DNA of 64,000 nucleotides from Porpolomopsis calyptriformis (taxonomy: Eukaryota; Basidiomycota; Agaricomycetes; Agaricales; Hygrophoraceae): assembly GCA_951640195.1 (NCBI GenBank), contig OX621165.1, positions 1,302,001-1,366,000 of the forward strand. Direction: 5' to 3'. Each line of letters starts with the position of its first letter. The stretch's first letter is position 1. Shown here piece after piece: positions 10,697-22,715 of the stretch. The position numbers were made by a program, and so were the translations under genes. Under the pieces are notes generated by a model. That model was not told where the DNA came from and made no database searches. It saw only the letters and a list, made by a program, of their open reading frames with translations.

Positions 10697-11412
10697 GGTG
10701 GGAAGCCAAGATTTGTGTGGGGGGAAGGATTCAAATGTAAAGTGATAAAAACACATTGAAGGTATGTATTGTTGTGATCAAAGTTGAATGTGGAATTGCT
10801 GAATGTAAAAAATTGGATAAAATCTGTAAATAGCAGAGAACAAAAGGGGTGGTGCTGAGGTTTGACATATGAAAAAAAAGTAGAGCAAATTGTTCCCTCC
10901 TTGTTCGGTAGGCTTGCATTGATTTTGTCTGGTATGAAACAGGCTTTAATGCTACAACACAGGAATATGAGGAAACATAGGCTTTACTTGGTGCAGTGTG
11001 AGGAGGAGGAACTTTCGAAATGAAGGGTTAATTCGCCAGCTGTGTTGTGCCAAATTTTGAAGTAGAATGGATAAGAAATCGAGGAGAATGAAGCCTTGGC
11101 TGGATTAGTCATCCCCAGCCCGATAGCCAAAGCTGACCAAATCCTCATGAGTCACCCATCAAACAGTTGTAATCCTCGATGCAGGTGGATCAGTAACTTG
11201 AAATTTGGCACAGACATGGCCTCAAGTACAGCTTGTTAGTCTATACTGCAGAAAGTATCTAAAAAGCATTGCCTTCAGATATAGAAGCAACTGACCGAGT
11301 ACCTGGTCTGACCGACTTCCTGACCAGGCACAGTAAGGGATGTAGAAATAGTCCCTTTGGAATAGATAATGAATTTTTTGAATCGAAGAAAAATAAATAA
11401 GAGCGAAAGAAA

Positions 11413-14400
11413 TCAATAGTCAGGTCCGGGTTTCTCCAGATAAGCGGAGTGGAACTCTGAGACGAGTTCCAAAGCATGTCCTAGCTCAGTAGCAAGGATC
11501 CATGAGGTTTCTTTGTTGGTACCTTCATAGCCTTCCCAACGAACCAAATACAATAATTTGCATAAGCAACGCCTATTATCAATTTTCGAGTCTAGGATTT
11601 CGGAGATCTCGAACTCCGGTTCTCCATCTATGATTACCGGAGGAGGCGGAGGTTGTACTCAGTTTGGAATCTTATTTGGTGAGGCTGGTTCCAACTGTGA
11701 TACATGAAAGACAGGATGGATAGCTTTCATGGAACTAGGCAAACGGAGAGTATAGGAATGGGTTCCAACTCAGGCAATGACCTCGAAAGGACCTAAGTTC
11801 TTCTCCAAGAGTTTCTTGGAGGGTCTGGTAGTTCAGAAAAACTTGGCCTTTACGAAGGCTTGAGTTCCTATTTCGAAATCAGGGGCTGGAATGCACTTTA
11901 AGTCAGCGTAGTGCTGATAATGCTTTTGAGCTTCAGAGATGGTATTTCAGAGTTCGGAGTGGAGTTCATCCAAATCAACAGCAAGTTCTCTGGCTCGAAT
12001 GGAAGTAAGATCACGCTCAGGGTGTACTGAAATATTTGGATGATAACCCTTGTTGGCGAAAAAAGGGGATATCCCAGTAGTAGCGTTCGGAGCATTGTTA
12101 TACGCAAATTCCGCAATAGCCAGGAGATAGGACCAGTTGTCCTGTTGATAGTTACAATACATCCGTAGGTATTGCTCCAAGGTTTGATTGACTCGTTCAG
12201 TTTGTCCGTCACCTTCCAGATGATACCCAGAGGTAAAATGGAGACGCATGTCAAGGACTTTACCCAATAACCGGAAAAAGTGGGAGACGAACTCTGAGCC
12301 TTGGTCACAGGTGACATGTGAGGGAACTCCATGTTTGGAGAATACATGGACAAGGAAAAGTTGAGCGAGTTGAGGAGCAGTGATAGTGTTGAAGGTTGGT
12401 ATGAAAATAGCTTGTTTGGAGAATCGATCAACAACAACAAGAATAGCGGAGAATTCATTGGGGTTAGGGAGTTGCTTGATGAAATCCATGGAGATGGAAT
12501 TCCAAGGCTTCTCCGGAATTGGGAGTTGCTTGAGCAAACCATAAGGTCGATGGCGAGGGATTTTGGACCTAGTGCACACAGTACAGGAGTTACAGTAATC
12601 CTTTACAAAGGTCCGGAGTTCCGGCCATGTGTATTCTCGTCGGATCAATTCAAGTGTTTTGTTTTGACCAAAATGACCAGCAATTGGATGATCATGTTTC
12701 ATACACAAAATTTGAAGTCACAAATCATCTACGTCGGGCACATAGATATGACCATCGTGACGAAGGAAACCGGAAGTATCGATAGTCCATCGGAGATCGG
12801 AGTTGGCATCGGAGTTGGACTCCACAACCTTTAGGTGCTCCATAGCCACTGGATCATCACGAAGTGAATTCCAAATTTTCGAGTGGAGGGAGTCTACATC
12901 CATAATGAATGCAGCCTTTAACACTGGATCCAATAAGGATAAAGCTCGTAGGGACGAAGCCAGTTGCTCCGAGGTAAAAACTGGTTGGAGGTTCTGAGGA
13001 TTGATACTGGCGTAGTCGCTATCTCCCTCTTTAGGATTTATGTCATATCGACGTGTTAAGAAGTCTGGTTTCGCTCCGAGTTTTCCAGGGTGAAAACGAA
13101 TGACGAGATTAAAGCCCGACAAAAATTCAGACCAATGAGCCTGACATCGTGATAGGAGTTTGGTTGTAGAAAAGTATACCAAATTCTTGTGATCAGTGAC
13201 AACGTCGATTGGGTCAGAAGAGCCTTCAAGGTAATGACGCTAGTTGCGAAAACTATCATGAATAACTAATAGCTCCTTGTTGTGAATATCGTAATTCAAC
13301 TCCGGCAGAGTTAAAGTCCGAGAGTAGAATGCGATGGGATGTAATGATTCATCATCCGTATAAGTTGATAAGATGCCCGCTATGGCGTAATCGGAGGCAT
13401 CTGTTTCTACCACCAGACGTGATCCCAGAGTGAAGTTGACAAGAACAGGAGCGGAAGTGAAGGCCTACTTCAGAGATTTAAATGCAAATTTGCATTGACC
13501 ATCGAAATTCCATGGAACGTTTTTCTGCGTCAGTTGCATAAGCGGAGATACCAATCCCAAGTAGTTGTTGATAAAACGCCTATAGAAATTTCCAAAACCT
13601 AAGAATGACTGGACATCCTTGATTTTCCGTGGTTCCGGCCAATCCAGGATAATTTGAACTTTGGCAGGGTCCATGGTAATTCCACCAGGGGAAAGGATAA
13701 AACCAAGGTATTCAATTGTATCTTGATGAAAGAAACATTTCTCCAGTTTTCTGAAAAGACTGTTAAGTCGGAGTCTTCGGAGTACCTCGTGGACATGTCT
13801 CCGGTGATCCGCAACGTTATCTGAGTAGATAAGGATATCGTCAAGATATACTACAACGGAGATATCGGAGAGGTTGGAGAAAATCTCATTCATGAAACAT
13901 TGAAATGTTGATGGGGCATTGCATAGACCTAAGGGCATAACCAAGAATTCGAAAGCACCATATCTGGTATGGAAAGTGGTTTTCCATTCATCCCCTTCCG
14001 CGATCCGTACATTGAAGTATCCAATTCACAAATCGATTTTGGTGTAGATACAACCTTTGCTGGCACGGTCCAGGAGATCGGAGATGAGCGGAAGTGGGTA
14101 ACGATCTTTCTTGGTGATTTTATTGATGCCTCGATAGTCCACGCATAAACGTAAGGAACCATCTTTTTTGCGGATGAAAACAATTGGAGCACCACCCGGA
14201 GATCCAGAGGAATGTATCCAACCTTTTCTAAGGTGCTCATCCAAGAATATACGAAGGGCTTCTTGTTCCGCAACAGAAAGAGAATAGATGCATCCCAGTG
14301 GAGGTGTCATACCTTCCTCTAGATCAATATGGTGATCGCTATAATGATGAGGAGGAAGACATTTAGATTTTCCTTCACTGAAAACATCAGCATAGTCATG

Positions 14401-14680
14401 ATATTCCGGAGGAACTTTCGCATAAAATGTAGGGTCCGGAGGAACATCGGAGATGTCGGCAGAACGCACTTTTGAAATATCAGCAGCTTGAAGAACAAAG
14501 GACTGAGATCCTTCTTGCTTGCTAGCATGTACAAAGGCGGCTGCCGAAATAATAGACACAGGAGGAAGTGAAGTCGGAGCTGGAGGGTCGAGCGGAGTTG
14601 CCTCGGAGGGCTTAAGTGTCGACAACAAAGACAAATACATCAGTTTTGGTGTCCCGAATGAAATACTGCTTGTAACCCAG
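11413..14680 (-). pseudogene. pol of element E: reverse transcriptase, RNase H, integrase, chromodomain
   Basis: This continues from 33378 after removal of element C. Reverse transcriptase shows RKKDGSLRLCVDYRGINK and the catalytic [11 protein letters not shown]. RNase H shows VVETDASDYAIAG. Integrase shows H-x-AGHFGQNKTLE...C-x2-C, then VTCDQGSEFVS and DGQTERVNQ. A chromodomain-like end follows (FEISEILDSK, YLVRWEGYE). In-frame stops occur after KIDL (TGA), after KSLK, in SFRN-stop-RHYLEG (TAG for Trp), after VDDL, and more than once near the end. It ends with TGA at 11415-11413. The protein family is clear, but this copy cannot make an active enzyme. Confidence 0.92.
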
Positions 14681-15039
14681 TGTTAGATGGCAGTCTAGGG
14701 TTGATCGCAAGGTTTTACTTCAGGCTCTGGGTGTAGGGTTTTAAAGGGTTGGAAGACTACTGATTGGGGTGTTAACAAAAGAAACAGACTTATCCTAAGT
14801 CTATCTACTGCTAGCTTTATATACTAGTCAAGTATGAGTCATGCTGACTACGTGTGAGTCGTAACGACTATGGATGAGTCATGTAGATAAGGAGAGTGAT
14901 GGTAGACTAAATATAGATATGGCTTGGTCACCTTCTATTACTAAGCGGAGCTTGGGTGGCTAAGCAGTTATTGATGTAAACTGTCTGATGTAAATAGAGA
15001 CAGACGAGCAAAGGAAAAAGAAAAAATATATCTCTGACA
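14681..15039 (-). repeat. 3' LTR of element C (359 bp)
   Basis: It reads TGTTAGATGGCAG... to ...TATCTCTGACA on the plus strand. It differs from its partner at 33014-33372 at three positions by eye. TSD CCCAG flanks the element (14676-14680 and 33373-33377), so C inserted into the linker of E between protease and reverse transcriptase. Confidence 0.95.
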
Positions 15040-15318
15040 TTCACCTCCACAAAAAGGAAATTCGTCCCGAATTTTGAGAAGACCCTTCGAAGCAAAGGAA
15101 GGATGTCAAGGGGAGGTGTAAAGGGATGGTAGAGGTGGGTAGAGGGGTGATGAGATGGGTGAGCGATGAAGAGGAGGGATGAGTGGACAGATGTCGGATC
15201 AAAGACTATCCACTAGGTATACTTTTCCTCAACTCTCCAGTAGATATCACCTTCTCTAACCACACATCCAGAAGGGAGGCGTAAGGAATACTGTTCATTA
15301 GGGAACAGCATCCGCTCC

Positions 15319-16011
15319 CTAGGTCGCGCCATCATAAACTGGGGGTTGAAGCAGGTGTCCATCTGGGTCAAACCAGTGGTAATGGCCATCCAACTCCCGG
15401 GCATGTCGCAACCAAGTTTTAGCCAGCTCCCTACACATCACAGCATTCTCCTCCAGGTCAAGGATCCTTTCGTACTTGGCATCCATCATCGAGCGGTACC
15501 CGTTCTGGGCAGTATAGAGTTGGTCAGCAACGCGATGGATGTGGTGCGAGATAGGGTCTTCAGGGATAGTGGGGGTGGTGACGTCGGATTCGTCCTGGTC
15601 CGGTATAACCATCAAAAGTTGGCACCCAACTTGGTACGCCTCCAGCCAATCTTCGAGTTGATTCTTCTTGTCGTCAAAGTCGCTGTCCTTGTCGAACGTG
15701 TACCAGTGATGGTCGTAGTTGAGTTCACATCGACATGCTCCAGAAATAAATGGGATGTAGGTCTCGGGGCACCCAGATAGGTGCTCGACCTTGGCAAAGG
15801 GGAGCCCTCGGTAGTTACGATTTCGTCCCAGTTTGTCAATGGTATCGGTATGTCGTCTCGGCTTCTTGAACCATTGGGTAACTAAGACACTGTTGGATGA
15901 GGAAGAGGAGGAAGAAGAATCGGGGGGGAGGTTGGAGGTAGAAGCAATGGGGTTCCCTCGGGGTGGACGCCTCCCAGTCGACTTGCGGGCGTAAAGAACT
16001 TGGCGGGGCAT
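15319..16011 (-). CDS. ORF3 of element C, unknown protein downstream of pol
   Basis: This is an intact frame of 230 codons from MPRQVLYARKSTGRRPPRG to a TAG in the same direction as pol, between pol and the 3' LTR. The first 35 residues are basic. A long Ser run follows, then KKPRRHTDTIDKLG, a conserved central block (GLPFAKVEHLSGCPETYIPF, CELNYDHHWYTFDKDSDF), an acidic stretch, a helical segment (YRSMMDAKYERILDLEENA) and the end HWFDPDGHLLQPPVYDGAT. Copies in B (29384-30076) and I (62677-63045) match closely. I see no signal peptide or membrane segment, so it is not an obvious envelope. The family is unrecognised. It is in the same frame for its full length, unlike its broken relatives. Confidence 0.85.
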   Translation of the reverse strand: MPRQVLYARKSTGRRPPRGNPIASTSNLPPDSSSSSSSSNSVLVTQWFKKPRRHTDTIDKLGRNRNYRGLPFAKVEHLSGCPETYIPFISGACRCELNYDHHWYTFDKDSDFDDKKNQLEDWLEAYQVGCQLLMVIPDQDESDVTTPTIPEDPISHHIHRVADQLYTAQNGYRSMMDAKYERILDLEENAVMCRELAKTWLRHARELDGHYHWFDPDGHLLQPPVYDGAT

Positions 16012-16249
16012 TTCATGCTTCTTTTGATAATTGTTAGGAAGGGGAAGTCCTTATAGTCGTCGGAGATTGAAAAGGAGAAAAAGAGATTTATAGCTATTTT
16101 CATTTGTATTGGAAAAACAAAAAAATTCGTTAGTGGCTGTGTCCCCTGAGTAGGTGGCTGCTGAGATGCCTTGGAAGTATATTCAAGTTACGACTACCAG
16201 ATTGTAAACTCAAACTCAATAAAAAAAATTTTGTCGCTGTCGCTGCATT

Positions 16250-17846
16250 ATGGGTGACTTATCAGATGGTAACAGTAGTTCTGATGAAGATCCTTCACCA
16301 TTGGCAGTACCACCCATGCCAACCCCAGCCCAACGTCCTCTACGAGAACAGGAGTTCTCTTTACAGCTTATCTATACGAATGCCAAGAAGAAAGGCAAAG
16401 GTCAGTGCCGTCAGGGCAGTAAAAAGGAAGTGCGCGGAAAGGACTTATTTTTCACATGTTCCTCATCAAACTACCTGGATTTTCTCAAGGCTCTACTGGA
16501 TCGTTTCGGTGAAACCAAATACACTGTTACATGGAAGGAACAATTTCCATTCAAGTATTACTACCCTGGGCGCATGTACGTCAATTTGTTATGATCTATA
16601 ATAATTACTAACCCATTTCACAGTAAATCCGCTGCCCTTGACATAGAACGTGAACAAGAATACTGCAAGATGGTTGACAAAATCAAAAAAAATACGTTCA
16701 AAATGGTAAATATTATCTTCATGATTGATGATATCCGCAAACGATGTGTATTGAATGTATGTGTCCCTTTTCTTCTTTTCTTATCTCACTACTGACAATC
16801 TATCTTTGCAGGAGTCATCAGATCCTGATGATGAAGACGATAGCGAATTGTTGGGCCCTGTTACAGAACTGTCGGAACTTGACCGCAACATCGCTCGCAT
16901 CCAGCTGAAGCTCGAGAAGAAGTATGGAAATAAGAACGACAAAAGCTGCACCTATGAGGCTCCCGATGGCACGAAAATCCACCTTACGCCATTTATGATG
17001 AGAGCATGGTCGCTTGCAATCGTAAGTTATTTTTCTACTTCTATTATTCATACTAATACACTCCCTTGATAGCATGAAGGCGAAACGACAACATCTGAAC
17101 CTCCAAATACGACAGCTTTTGATAAGACGTACAGGTTGCCCCCCCGCCCAAACCTGGATGCGAAGGCTAAGATCCCAGTGACGCCTCCAAAGTCAGAACT
17201 CATGGCCTTTGCCCAGCTCCTTACGGCCATCATACACAAGCCAGACAATGCGCAGCCTCAAGCTGCCGCATCAAAAATGATAACCCCCCCACGCAAAGTG
17301 TCCCCGCCGCTCACTCACAGTCCCTCCGATATCTGTCGATACCTCACCTATGCTGAAGAAACCCTGGGTGTGCAGGGTGCTACTAACTATGAAGCTGCAC
17401 TACAGCTCAAAAAATACAGCCCCGACATCCTTCCTGAAGTCCCAATCAGCAATTTAGCCGCATCCGATGTGGGCATAGCACCCGGAGATGCACTCCGCCT
17501 CAAACGGGGTAGTGTGGACTGGTGGAACCACACAGCTAAGTGCCAGCAGATGGAAGAGGCTGGTCCAGAGCGGTATAGCTGGGGTGACACAGGTTCAGTC
17601 AATTTGGCTGAAAAAAACCTACTGGAGGATTTAAACAAGGAGAATCCAGTGAGATACAAAGAAACGTTTCCAGGTGGTGGAGCCCAACGGTTCTATGGAC
17701 CATATATGCAACCTGGCAGTGGGGATGCCTTTTCAAAGCTCGTCACATATTTTTGTGAGGCCCGTCAAGATTGGTTCCCTATCCCTCCTGGATTCAGTGC
17801 CCCCCACCCTTCTGGAGGCTTTGCAGATACATTGACGGAGTATTAG
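16250..17846 (+). CDS. accessory gene of T2, SAM-like region, four exons
   Basis: The exons are 16250-16575, 16624-16705, 16812-17021 and 17073-17846. All introns are GT-AG and the phases agree, giving 463 residues without a stop. The protein opens MGDLSDGNSSSDEDPSPLAV. It has a Lys-rich stretch, a block with YTVTWKEQFPFKYYYPG, an acidic segment (SSDPDDEDDSE), a helix (LDRNIARIQLKLEKK), a Pro-rich linker, and near residue 280 a helical region, DICRYLTYAEETLGV to DVGIAPGDALRLKRGSVDWW, whose spacing resembles a sterile alpha motif (GI-x-x-GD-x-LRLK). The tail holds FPGGGAQRFYGPYM. A SAM-like domain would suggest protein or nucleic-acid binding. This is a structural guess, and no enzyme motif is seen. 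It lies wholly between the T2 inverted repeats. Confidence 0.8.
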
Positions 17847-17931
17847 TTTATCACACATGTTCATAGCTACAGAATACAATTGCGCGCTGTCGCGCGATTC
17901 TCATTTGAGTTATGAAACAAAGTTACAAGCA

Positions 17932-18965
17932 CTACATATACCTGCCATTCCGAAACCAACCCATAGCCTTTGCCAGCGTTATGCTATTGCAAGCCTGAAC
18001 GATGTCGTACACTCCATCGGAGGATTTCCCGTGGCGCCAAAGGTGAGCCTTGACTGATGAAAACGCATTTTCGATCGGGTTGAGGTCAGGGGAATATGGC
18101 GGAAGATAAACAAGTTTGCATTCTGTAAAATAGTTAGTGAAATATAATATTATGCATAGTTGATACATATGTGCTTCTTCTTCGACAAGCTGGCGGACTT
18201 CCTTAGCGTGGTGAATCTTACAGTTATCGAGTACAAGGACACTGCGAGTGCCGGGATAGGGATTTGTCAGAGGAATCTGTAGTGATGATATAGGAACAAA
18301 AGCTGACTTACGACAAATTCGCCAAGAAACTGAACAAATCTCTCAGCGGTCACAGAGCCTTCGATAATGTCATAGGTAATGAAACCATCTAGGGTAAGGA
18401 TGGGAAGTAATGAGTACCGGCACCCATGAATAAATTCTTGCTGTTGGATGCATCATCGGCCAAGTCTGGCCCAACCTTTCCTCCTAAACATGGTCTGCTG
18501 GTCTTTCGAGGACTCATCAGTGAACATCAACATATCGGGGTTGGTGACAATCTCCCCGATATGGTTCAAAAAAGCCACCCACTGCAGCTCATCCCGCTCT
18601 GACACCTGTACAGTGATTTTCTTGCTGGAATAATTGATGCGATGTAGGGTTCGCGTGAGTGTTGCCAATGATATTTTGATATTCCTCTGTTGACGTAGAG
18701 AACCCTGAATTTTATCAAGGTAGAGAGTGGGGTGTGATTCAAGGAGTGAGCACAGAAACTGGAGGTCAGGTCCAGTGAGTGTGCATTGTTGATGGAGATG
18801 ATGCGGGTCATCTGTGAGACCATATCTTCGGTGGTAATCCAGTGCCTGGTATACTGTAGATTTGCGGAGACCAAGATATTTACATATGGTGAAAATAGAG
18901 AGGCTGTGCTCATAATATAGGATAGGGACATGAGCCTTGAGTGCCTTCGCGATGTGTTTAGGCAT
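17932..18965 (-). pseudogene. Tc1/mariner-type DDE transposase of T2
   Basis: From ATG 18965 (MPKHIAKALKAHVPILYY; a second in-frame ATG is at 19001) it shows an N-terminal helix-turn-helix (CKYLGLRKSTVYQALDYHRR), the first catalytic Asp (MLMFTDESSKD), the second Asp ([11 protein letters not shown]) and the Glu block ([15 protein letters not shown]). Exons run 18965-18312, 18276-18167 and 18122-17932. A TGA at 18455-18453 stands where Arg is expected. The last splice junction is one base out of phase, so this copy is probably dead. The enzyme would cut and rejoin the T2 ends at TA. Confidence 0.85.
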
Positions 18966-19133
18966 GATAAATATTACACTATCTACGACCTGCGGCGCCA
19001 TTTAGATTTACTTCTATGGCTTCTCGGCTCTCCTTTCTCAGGAACACAGCCACCACTGAATTTTTTTTCGTTTTCCAATACAAATGAAAACAGCTGTAAT
19101 GATCGTGATGTCGGTAGTATTCATGAAAGAGAG

Positions 19134-22100
19134 TTAAGTCACCGCCTGAATAGACTTTTCATAATTCATCAAGACGTCTTTTGCATGCTTGAGGTTCCAT
19201 CGTGGTTCCTAGGTAGCTGCCTCTATTGGGTAGCCTTTCCACTTGATTAGATATTGTCGGTTTCGCTTTCCTGGGGTGTGATTTAAGATACGTTCCACTT
19301 CATACTCGGGTTCTCCCTCAATCACATCTGGAGGCGGTCGGAGATTGTCATCTTCTCCGATTGGGGGGTGGAGATCAAGATTCTCTTCTAGAGCCTTGAG
19401 TAGTGAAATGTGAAACATGGGGTGGATCCTCCATGACAGTGGTAGCTTTAGTCGGTAAGCCACAGGCGATACTTGTTTTAGAATTATAAAAGGTCCGAGC
19501 TGGCGGACATCCAGTTTCTTCGTGGGCCGGCCAGTTTTCAAATTCTTGGCATCAAGCCAGACCCTTTGTCCTTCGTAAAACGTGGGTTCCTTTTGACGTT
19601 TTTGATCGGCATAGAGCTTCATTGAGTTAGCGGTCTTTTGAAGAGACTCTTCAGCGTTCTCTCTAGCTCTAGTAAGCTGCATGTAAAACTCATTGGCATC
19701 GGGATTTGAGGTTTGGGTTGGAACTGATAAGGGGGTGTGAGGATGTTGACCATATTCAAGCCAGAAGGGGGATTGGTGAGTGGAGGAATGTTCTTGGTTG
19801 TTATAAGCAAACTCTGCCGGGGCTAACCAGTCTTTCCAATCGGCTTGCATGAAGTTAGTGTAGAGCCGTACGTACTGCTCTAACTCTTGATTGGTTCACT
19901 CAGTTTGTCCATCTGTTTGGGGGTGATAGGTGGTAGAAAGCCCAGAAGTGGTTCCTAGGAGTTCGTTCAATGACGTAGCGAACTTCAATGAGAATTGGGT
20001 TCCTCGATCAGTAATGATCTTCTCTGGCCATCCATGGTGCTTCCAGACATGTTCTTGAAACAGCGCAGCAGTTCCTTTAGCAGACAGGTTTCCAGTTGTT
20101 AGGATGAAGTGAGCCCATTTGGTGAATCTGTCTACCACAACTAGAATGGCATCGAATCCTTTTGAGTTAGGGAGTTCCACAATAAGATCAGCAGTGATTT
20201 GTTGCCACGGTTTAGTAGGAGGGGGTAACGGTTGGAGAAGTCCAGTGGGTTTCTGTGGATAAACCTTGGTCTGTTGACAAGCAAGGCAGGACTTCACGTA
20301 ATTGGTGATATATTGTGGGGCACCTTCCCATGTGTAATTACGGAGGAGCAGTTCCTTCGTCTTCTCAATGCCGGGATTGCCACCAGTGGGTGTGTCGTGG
20401 GTCAATCGAATAATTTCTGTGTGCAAAGATACGTCCTTTGGCACAACTATACGATCTCCAGCATTGCGCACAATGCCATCTATGTGGGTGTATCCGGAAG
20501 AGGGATCTTCAATTTTGGCCATGATCTCAAGAGGTAGGGGGGAATGAAAACAAAGCTTGGATAAAAAGTTGGGGGACGATAAACTGATAATCGCATTGAT
20601 AAAAAGCGCATTGACAAAAAGTTCTTTTGGCAGAAGGACCTTGTCCTCCACCTCCTCATAAGACTCTGGGTAATGGTCTGGACGTTTGGAGAGTCCATCA
20701 GCCTTATTCTTGATTCTAGGCTGGTAGCTGATTCTGAACCAAAAGCGAGCTAAAAACTCGGACCATCTAGCCTAGCGTCTAGAGAGTTGATGACTGGTCA
20801 TGAAGTATTGGAGGGACTGGTTGTCAGTCTTGATCATAATGGGTTGCCGTGTCCCTTGCAGGAGGTATCTCCATTCATTCAAGGCAGATATGATGGCCAA
20901 AAGCTCTTGGTCATGGGTGGGGTAATTTCGTTCAGCTGGGAGGAGGGTCTTAGAGTAGAAGCCAATGGGGTGCCAATCTTCTTTGTCATTCTCTTTCTGG
21001 GTTAAGACTGCACCCAGGGCAACACCAGAGCCATCCGTCTCCAGAAGGTAAGGAAGGTCTGGCTTCGGGGTCCTCAAAACAGGAGCAGAGGTAAGTGCAT
21101 TCTTGAGGGTATCAAAAGCACGTTGTTGCCTAGGGGTCCAAATCCATTCTTGATCCTTTCGTAGGAGCTCATTGAGAGGACGAGCAATCAGGGAGTAATC
21201 CTTGATAAACCTTTGCCAAAAGTTGGCAGTGCCAAGGAAGGATTGGAGATCTCGTTTCTTCTGGGGGATAGGCCAGGTTCTGATTGCCTCAACCTTCTTG
21301 GGGTTAATAGCAATGTGGCCTTTAGAGATCATCATCCCCAGATAAATCACTTCCTTTTTCTCGAACTGGCACTTGACAGGTTTGCAGGACAGTTGGTTCT
21401 TCTCCATGATCTCTAGAGTTCGTTCCGTCCAATAGGTGAGTTCAGTAAGGTCCTTTCCCATGATCAAGATATCATCAATATAGATATGGACCTGCTTGGA
21501 ATCGATAACCTCTTTGAAGAGAACATCGATCATTCGTTGGAAGGAGGCAGGTGAGTTTCGCATTCCAAAGATCATAACGGTGGGCTCGAACAGCCCTCGT
21601 TGAGTGTTGAAGGCTCCTTTCCATTCGTCTCCTTCTTTGATGCGAATATTGTTAAAGCCCAATTGGATATCCATGACTGTGAATAGTTCCGCCTCTGACA
21701 ACTTGGTCTGTTGAATAATCTCAGAGATGAGAGGTAAGGGATAAGCATCTGGGATTGTGTGAGCATTCAGATAGCGATAGTCTTGGATTGGACGTAGTCC
21801 AGCATCTTGTCCTTGGGCATTAACTTCTTCACCTTTGGCAGCAAAGAAGAACGAGGCAGCTTGTTTGGAGTTTGATCGTCGTATTCGTCCACTTGCAAGT
21901 TGTTCCTCCAGGAATTCATTCAGCTTTCCCTGTTCGTACTCAGTGAGTTTGTACACCTTTCCAATCTTGGGTCTAAAGGTAGGTTCGAGATCGATCGCAT
22001 AGTCAAATTCTGGTTGTCGTGGGGGAAGTTCATCGAAGGTGGTCTTCATAAACACCTTCCAGTGCCTCCAGTATTTCTTCGGCACATACTTCTTCATATC

Positions 22101-22715
22101 TTCCTCCATGGTAGTGGGTCTTGCATGGTCTCCCAGTGAGACCAATCTGATAATCTTGGCATAGGAGTTGCCATTCAACGTAGAGCCTACTCGTGACACT
22201 ATCACTCCAGCCTGAGAAGTCTTGGTTGGGGCCACAGTCTGACGTGAAGTCAGTGTTCCAGCCTTCCAGTCAACCAGGGGATCGTTACATTTGAGCCACA
22301 GGTAGCTGAGGATAACCTGTATCATATCTCCTAAATTTGTCACTTCCAAATGGGTTCGTTCCCTAGGAAAATCCGGCGTCTCCAACCACAGGTCTACAGC
22401 ATATTCAATGGGACCTCCTCGGTTGTCTGTCCCATCTGCGTTCCGCACAGGAATTAGTCCTTCCAATTGATAAAAAGGGATATCGCGTTCCTGCACGAAG
22501 TTCCAGTTTATAAAACATCCAGAGGCACCAGAGTCTATCAATGCACTGGCGGCAATTCGTCTACCAGTGTCTGTGGTTTCCAACCAAAGGGGTATGGTTA
22601 AAGCTTCTTCGCTTGAATCAAGTGCACCAAGAATTTGAGAAATAGATTGCATAGGGGTAGTGGTACACATAGAAAAGGAGTCCACAATGCATGAGCTATT
22701 GTCCGGACTGTTCAA
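19134..22715 (-). pseudogene. pol of element C: protease, reverse transcriptase, RNase H, integrase, chromodomain
   Basis: It is read in the -1 frame from the slippery site at 22721-22715. Order: protease (ALIDSGASGCFINW), reverse transcriptase (LRPIQDYRYLNAHT, VHIYIDDILIMG), RNase H (YLLETDGSGVALGAV), integrase (zinc region ending SCLACQQTK; ITADLIVELP; IITDRGTQFS; HPQTDGQTE) and chromodomain (YEVERILNHT, YLIKWKGYP). Nonsense codons are a TAG in LSRR-stop-ARWSE (Gln in B), a TGA in GQTE-stop-TNQE (Arg in B) and a TAG in AAT-stop-EP (Trp in B). Otherwise the frame is open over 1,190 codons and differs from B mainly by scattered transitions. It ends with TAA at 19136-19134. Confidence 0.95.

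Larger units (their letters stand above)
8296..11333. mobile_element. T1: degenerate pogo/mariner-like DNA transposon with TA target duplication
   Basis: The ends are inverted: CTGTGCCTGG at 8296 and CCAGGCACAG ending at 11333, each flanked by TA (8294-8295 and 11334-11335). The next ~100 bases at each end also match in part (GTACTTGGTCAG against GTACTCGGTCAG). It holds the N-terminal part of a pogo-type transposase (10250-10696, minus) but no recognisable DDE domain. It interrupts the opposite-strand gene of element E, whose frame is restored when T1 is removed. Confidence 0.65.
7558..11365 (+). pseudogene. opposite-strand gene of element E: coiled coil with Zn2Cys6-like cluster
   Basis: Exon 1 (7558-7826) encodes MPTRKEIQAQLAQLQ and a Glu/Arg/Ala-rich coiled coil. 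A GTAAGT...TTTAG intron (7827-7881) follows. Exon 2 opens with Cys residues spaced C-x2-C-x8-C-x11-C-x2-C-x6-Tyr, close to a Zn2Cys6 cluster with the last Cys changed to Tyr. The Cys frame stops at 8108-8110, while a different frame (NLREELQGVWGEMRKM, then an acidic Ser/Glu tail) stays open, so a one-base shift is likely. With T1 (8296-11333) and one TA removed, the tail frame continues in phase for ten codons to TAG at 11363-11365, 47 bases from the stop of E pol on the other strand. The gene is therefore tail-to-tail with pol and inside the element. DNA binding is an inference from the Cys spacing only. Confidence 0.7.
16091..19096. mobile_element. T2: two-gene Tc1/mariner DNA transposon inside element C
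   Basis: The inverted ends are TAGCTATTTTCATTTGTATT at 16091 and its near-complement ending GAAAACAGCTG at 19096. Similarity runs about 55-80 bases, including a shared GTGGCTGTGT. TA lies on both sides (16089-16090 and 19097-19098). The sequence on either side joins to match element B between pol and ORF3, which proves the insertion. T2 contains a plus-strand four-exon gene and a minus-strand transposase that face each other tail to tail. Confidence 0.9.

Noticed and set aside
15346..15780. 144-codon plus-strand frame opposite C ORF3 (also at 29615-30049, minus, in B)
   Set aside because: It is the exact antisense of ORF3. Its openness follows from ORF3 codon use, and it has no independent start context or domain.
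15319..16011. ORF3 of C as an envelope protein
   Set aside because: It has the right position but no signal peptide, membrane span, cleavage site or Cys pattern of an envelope.
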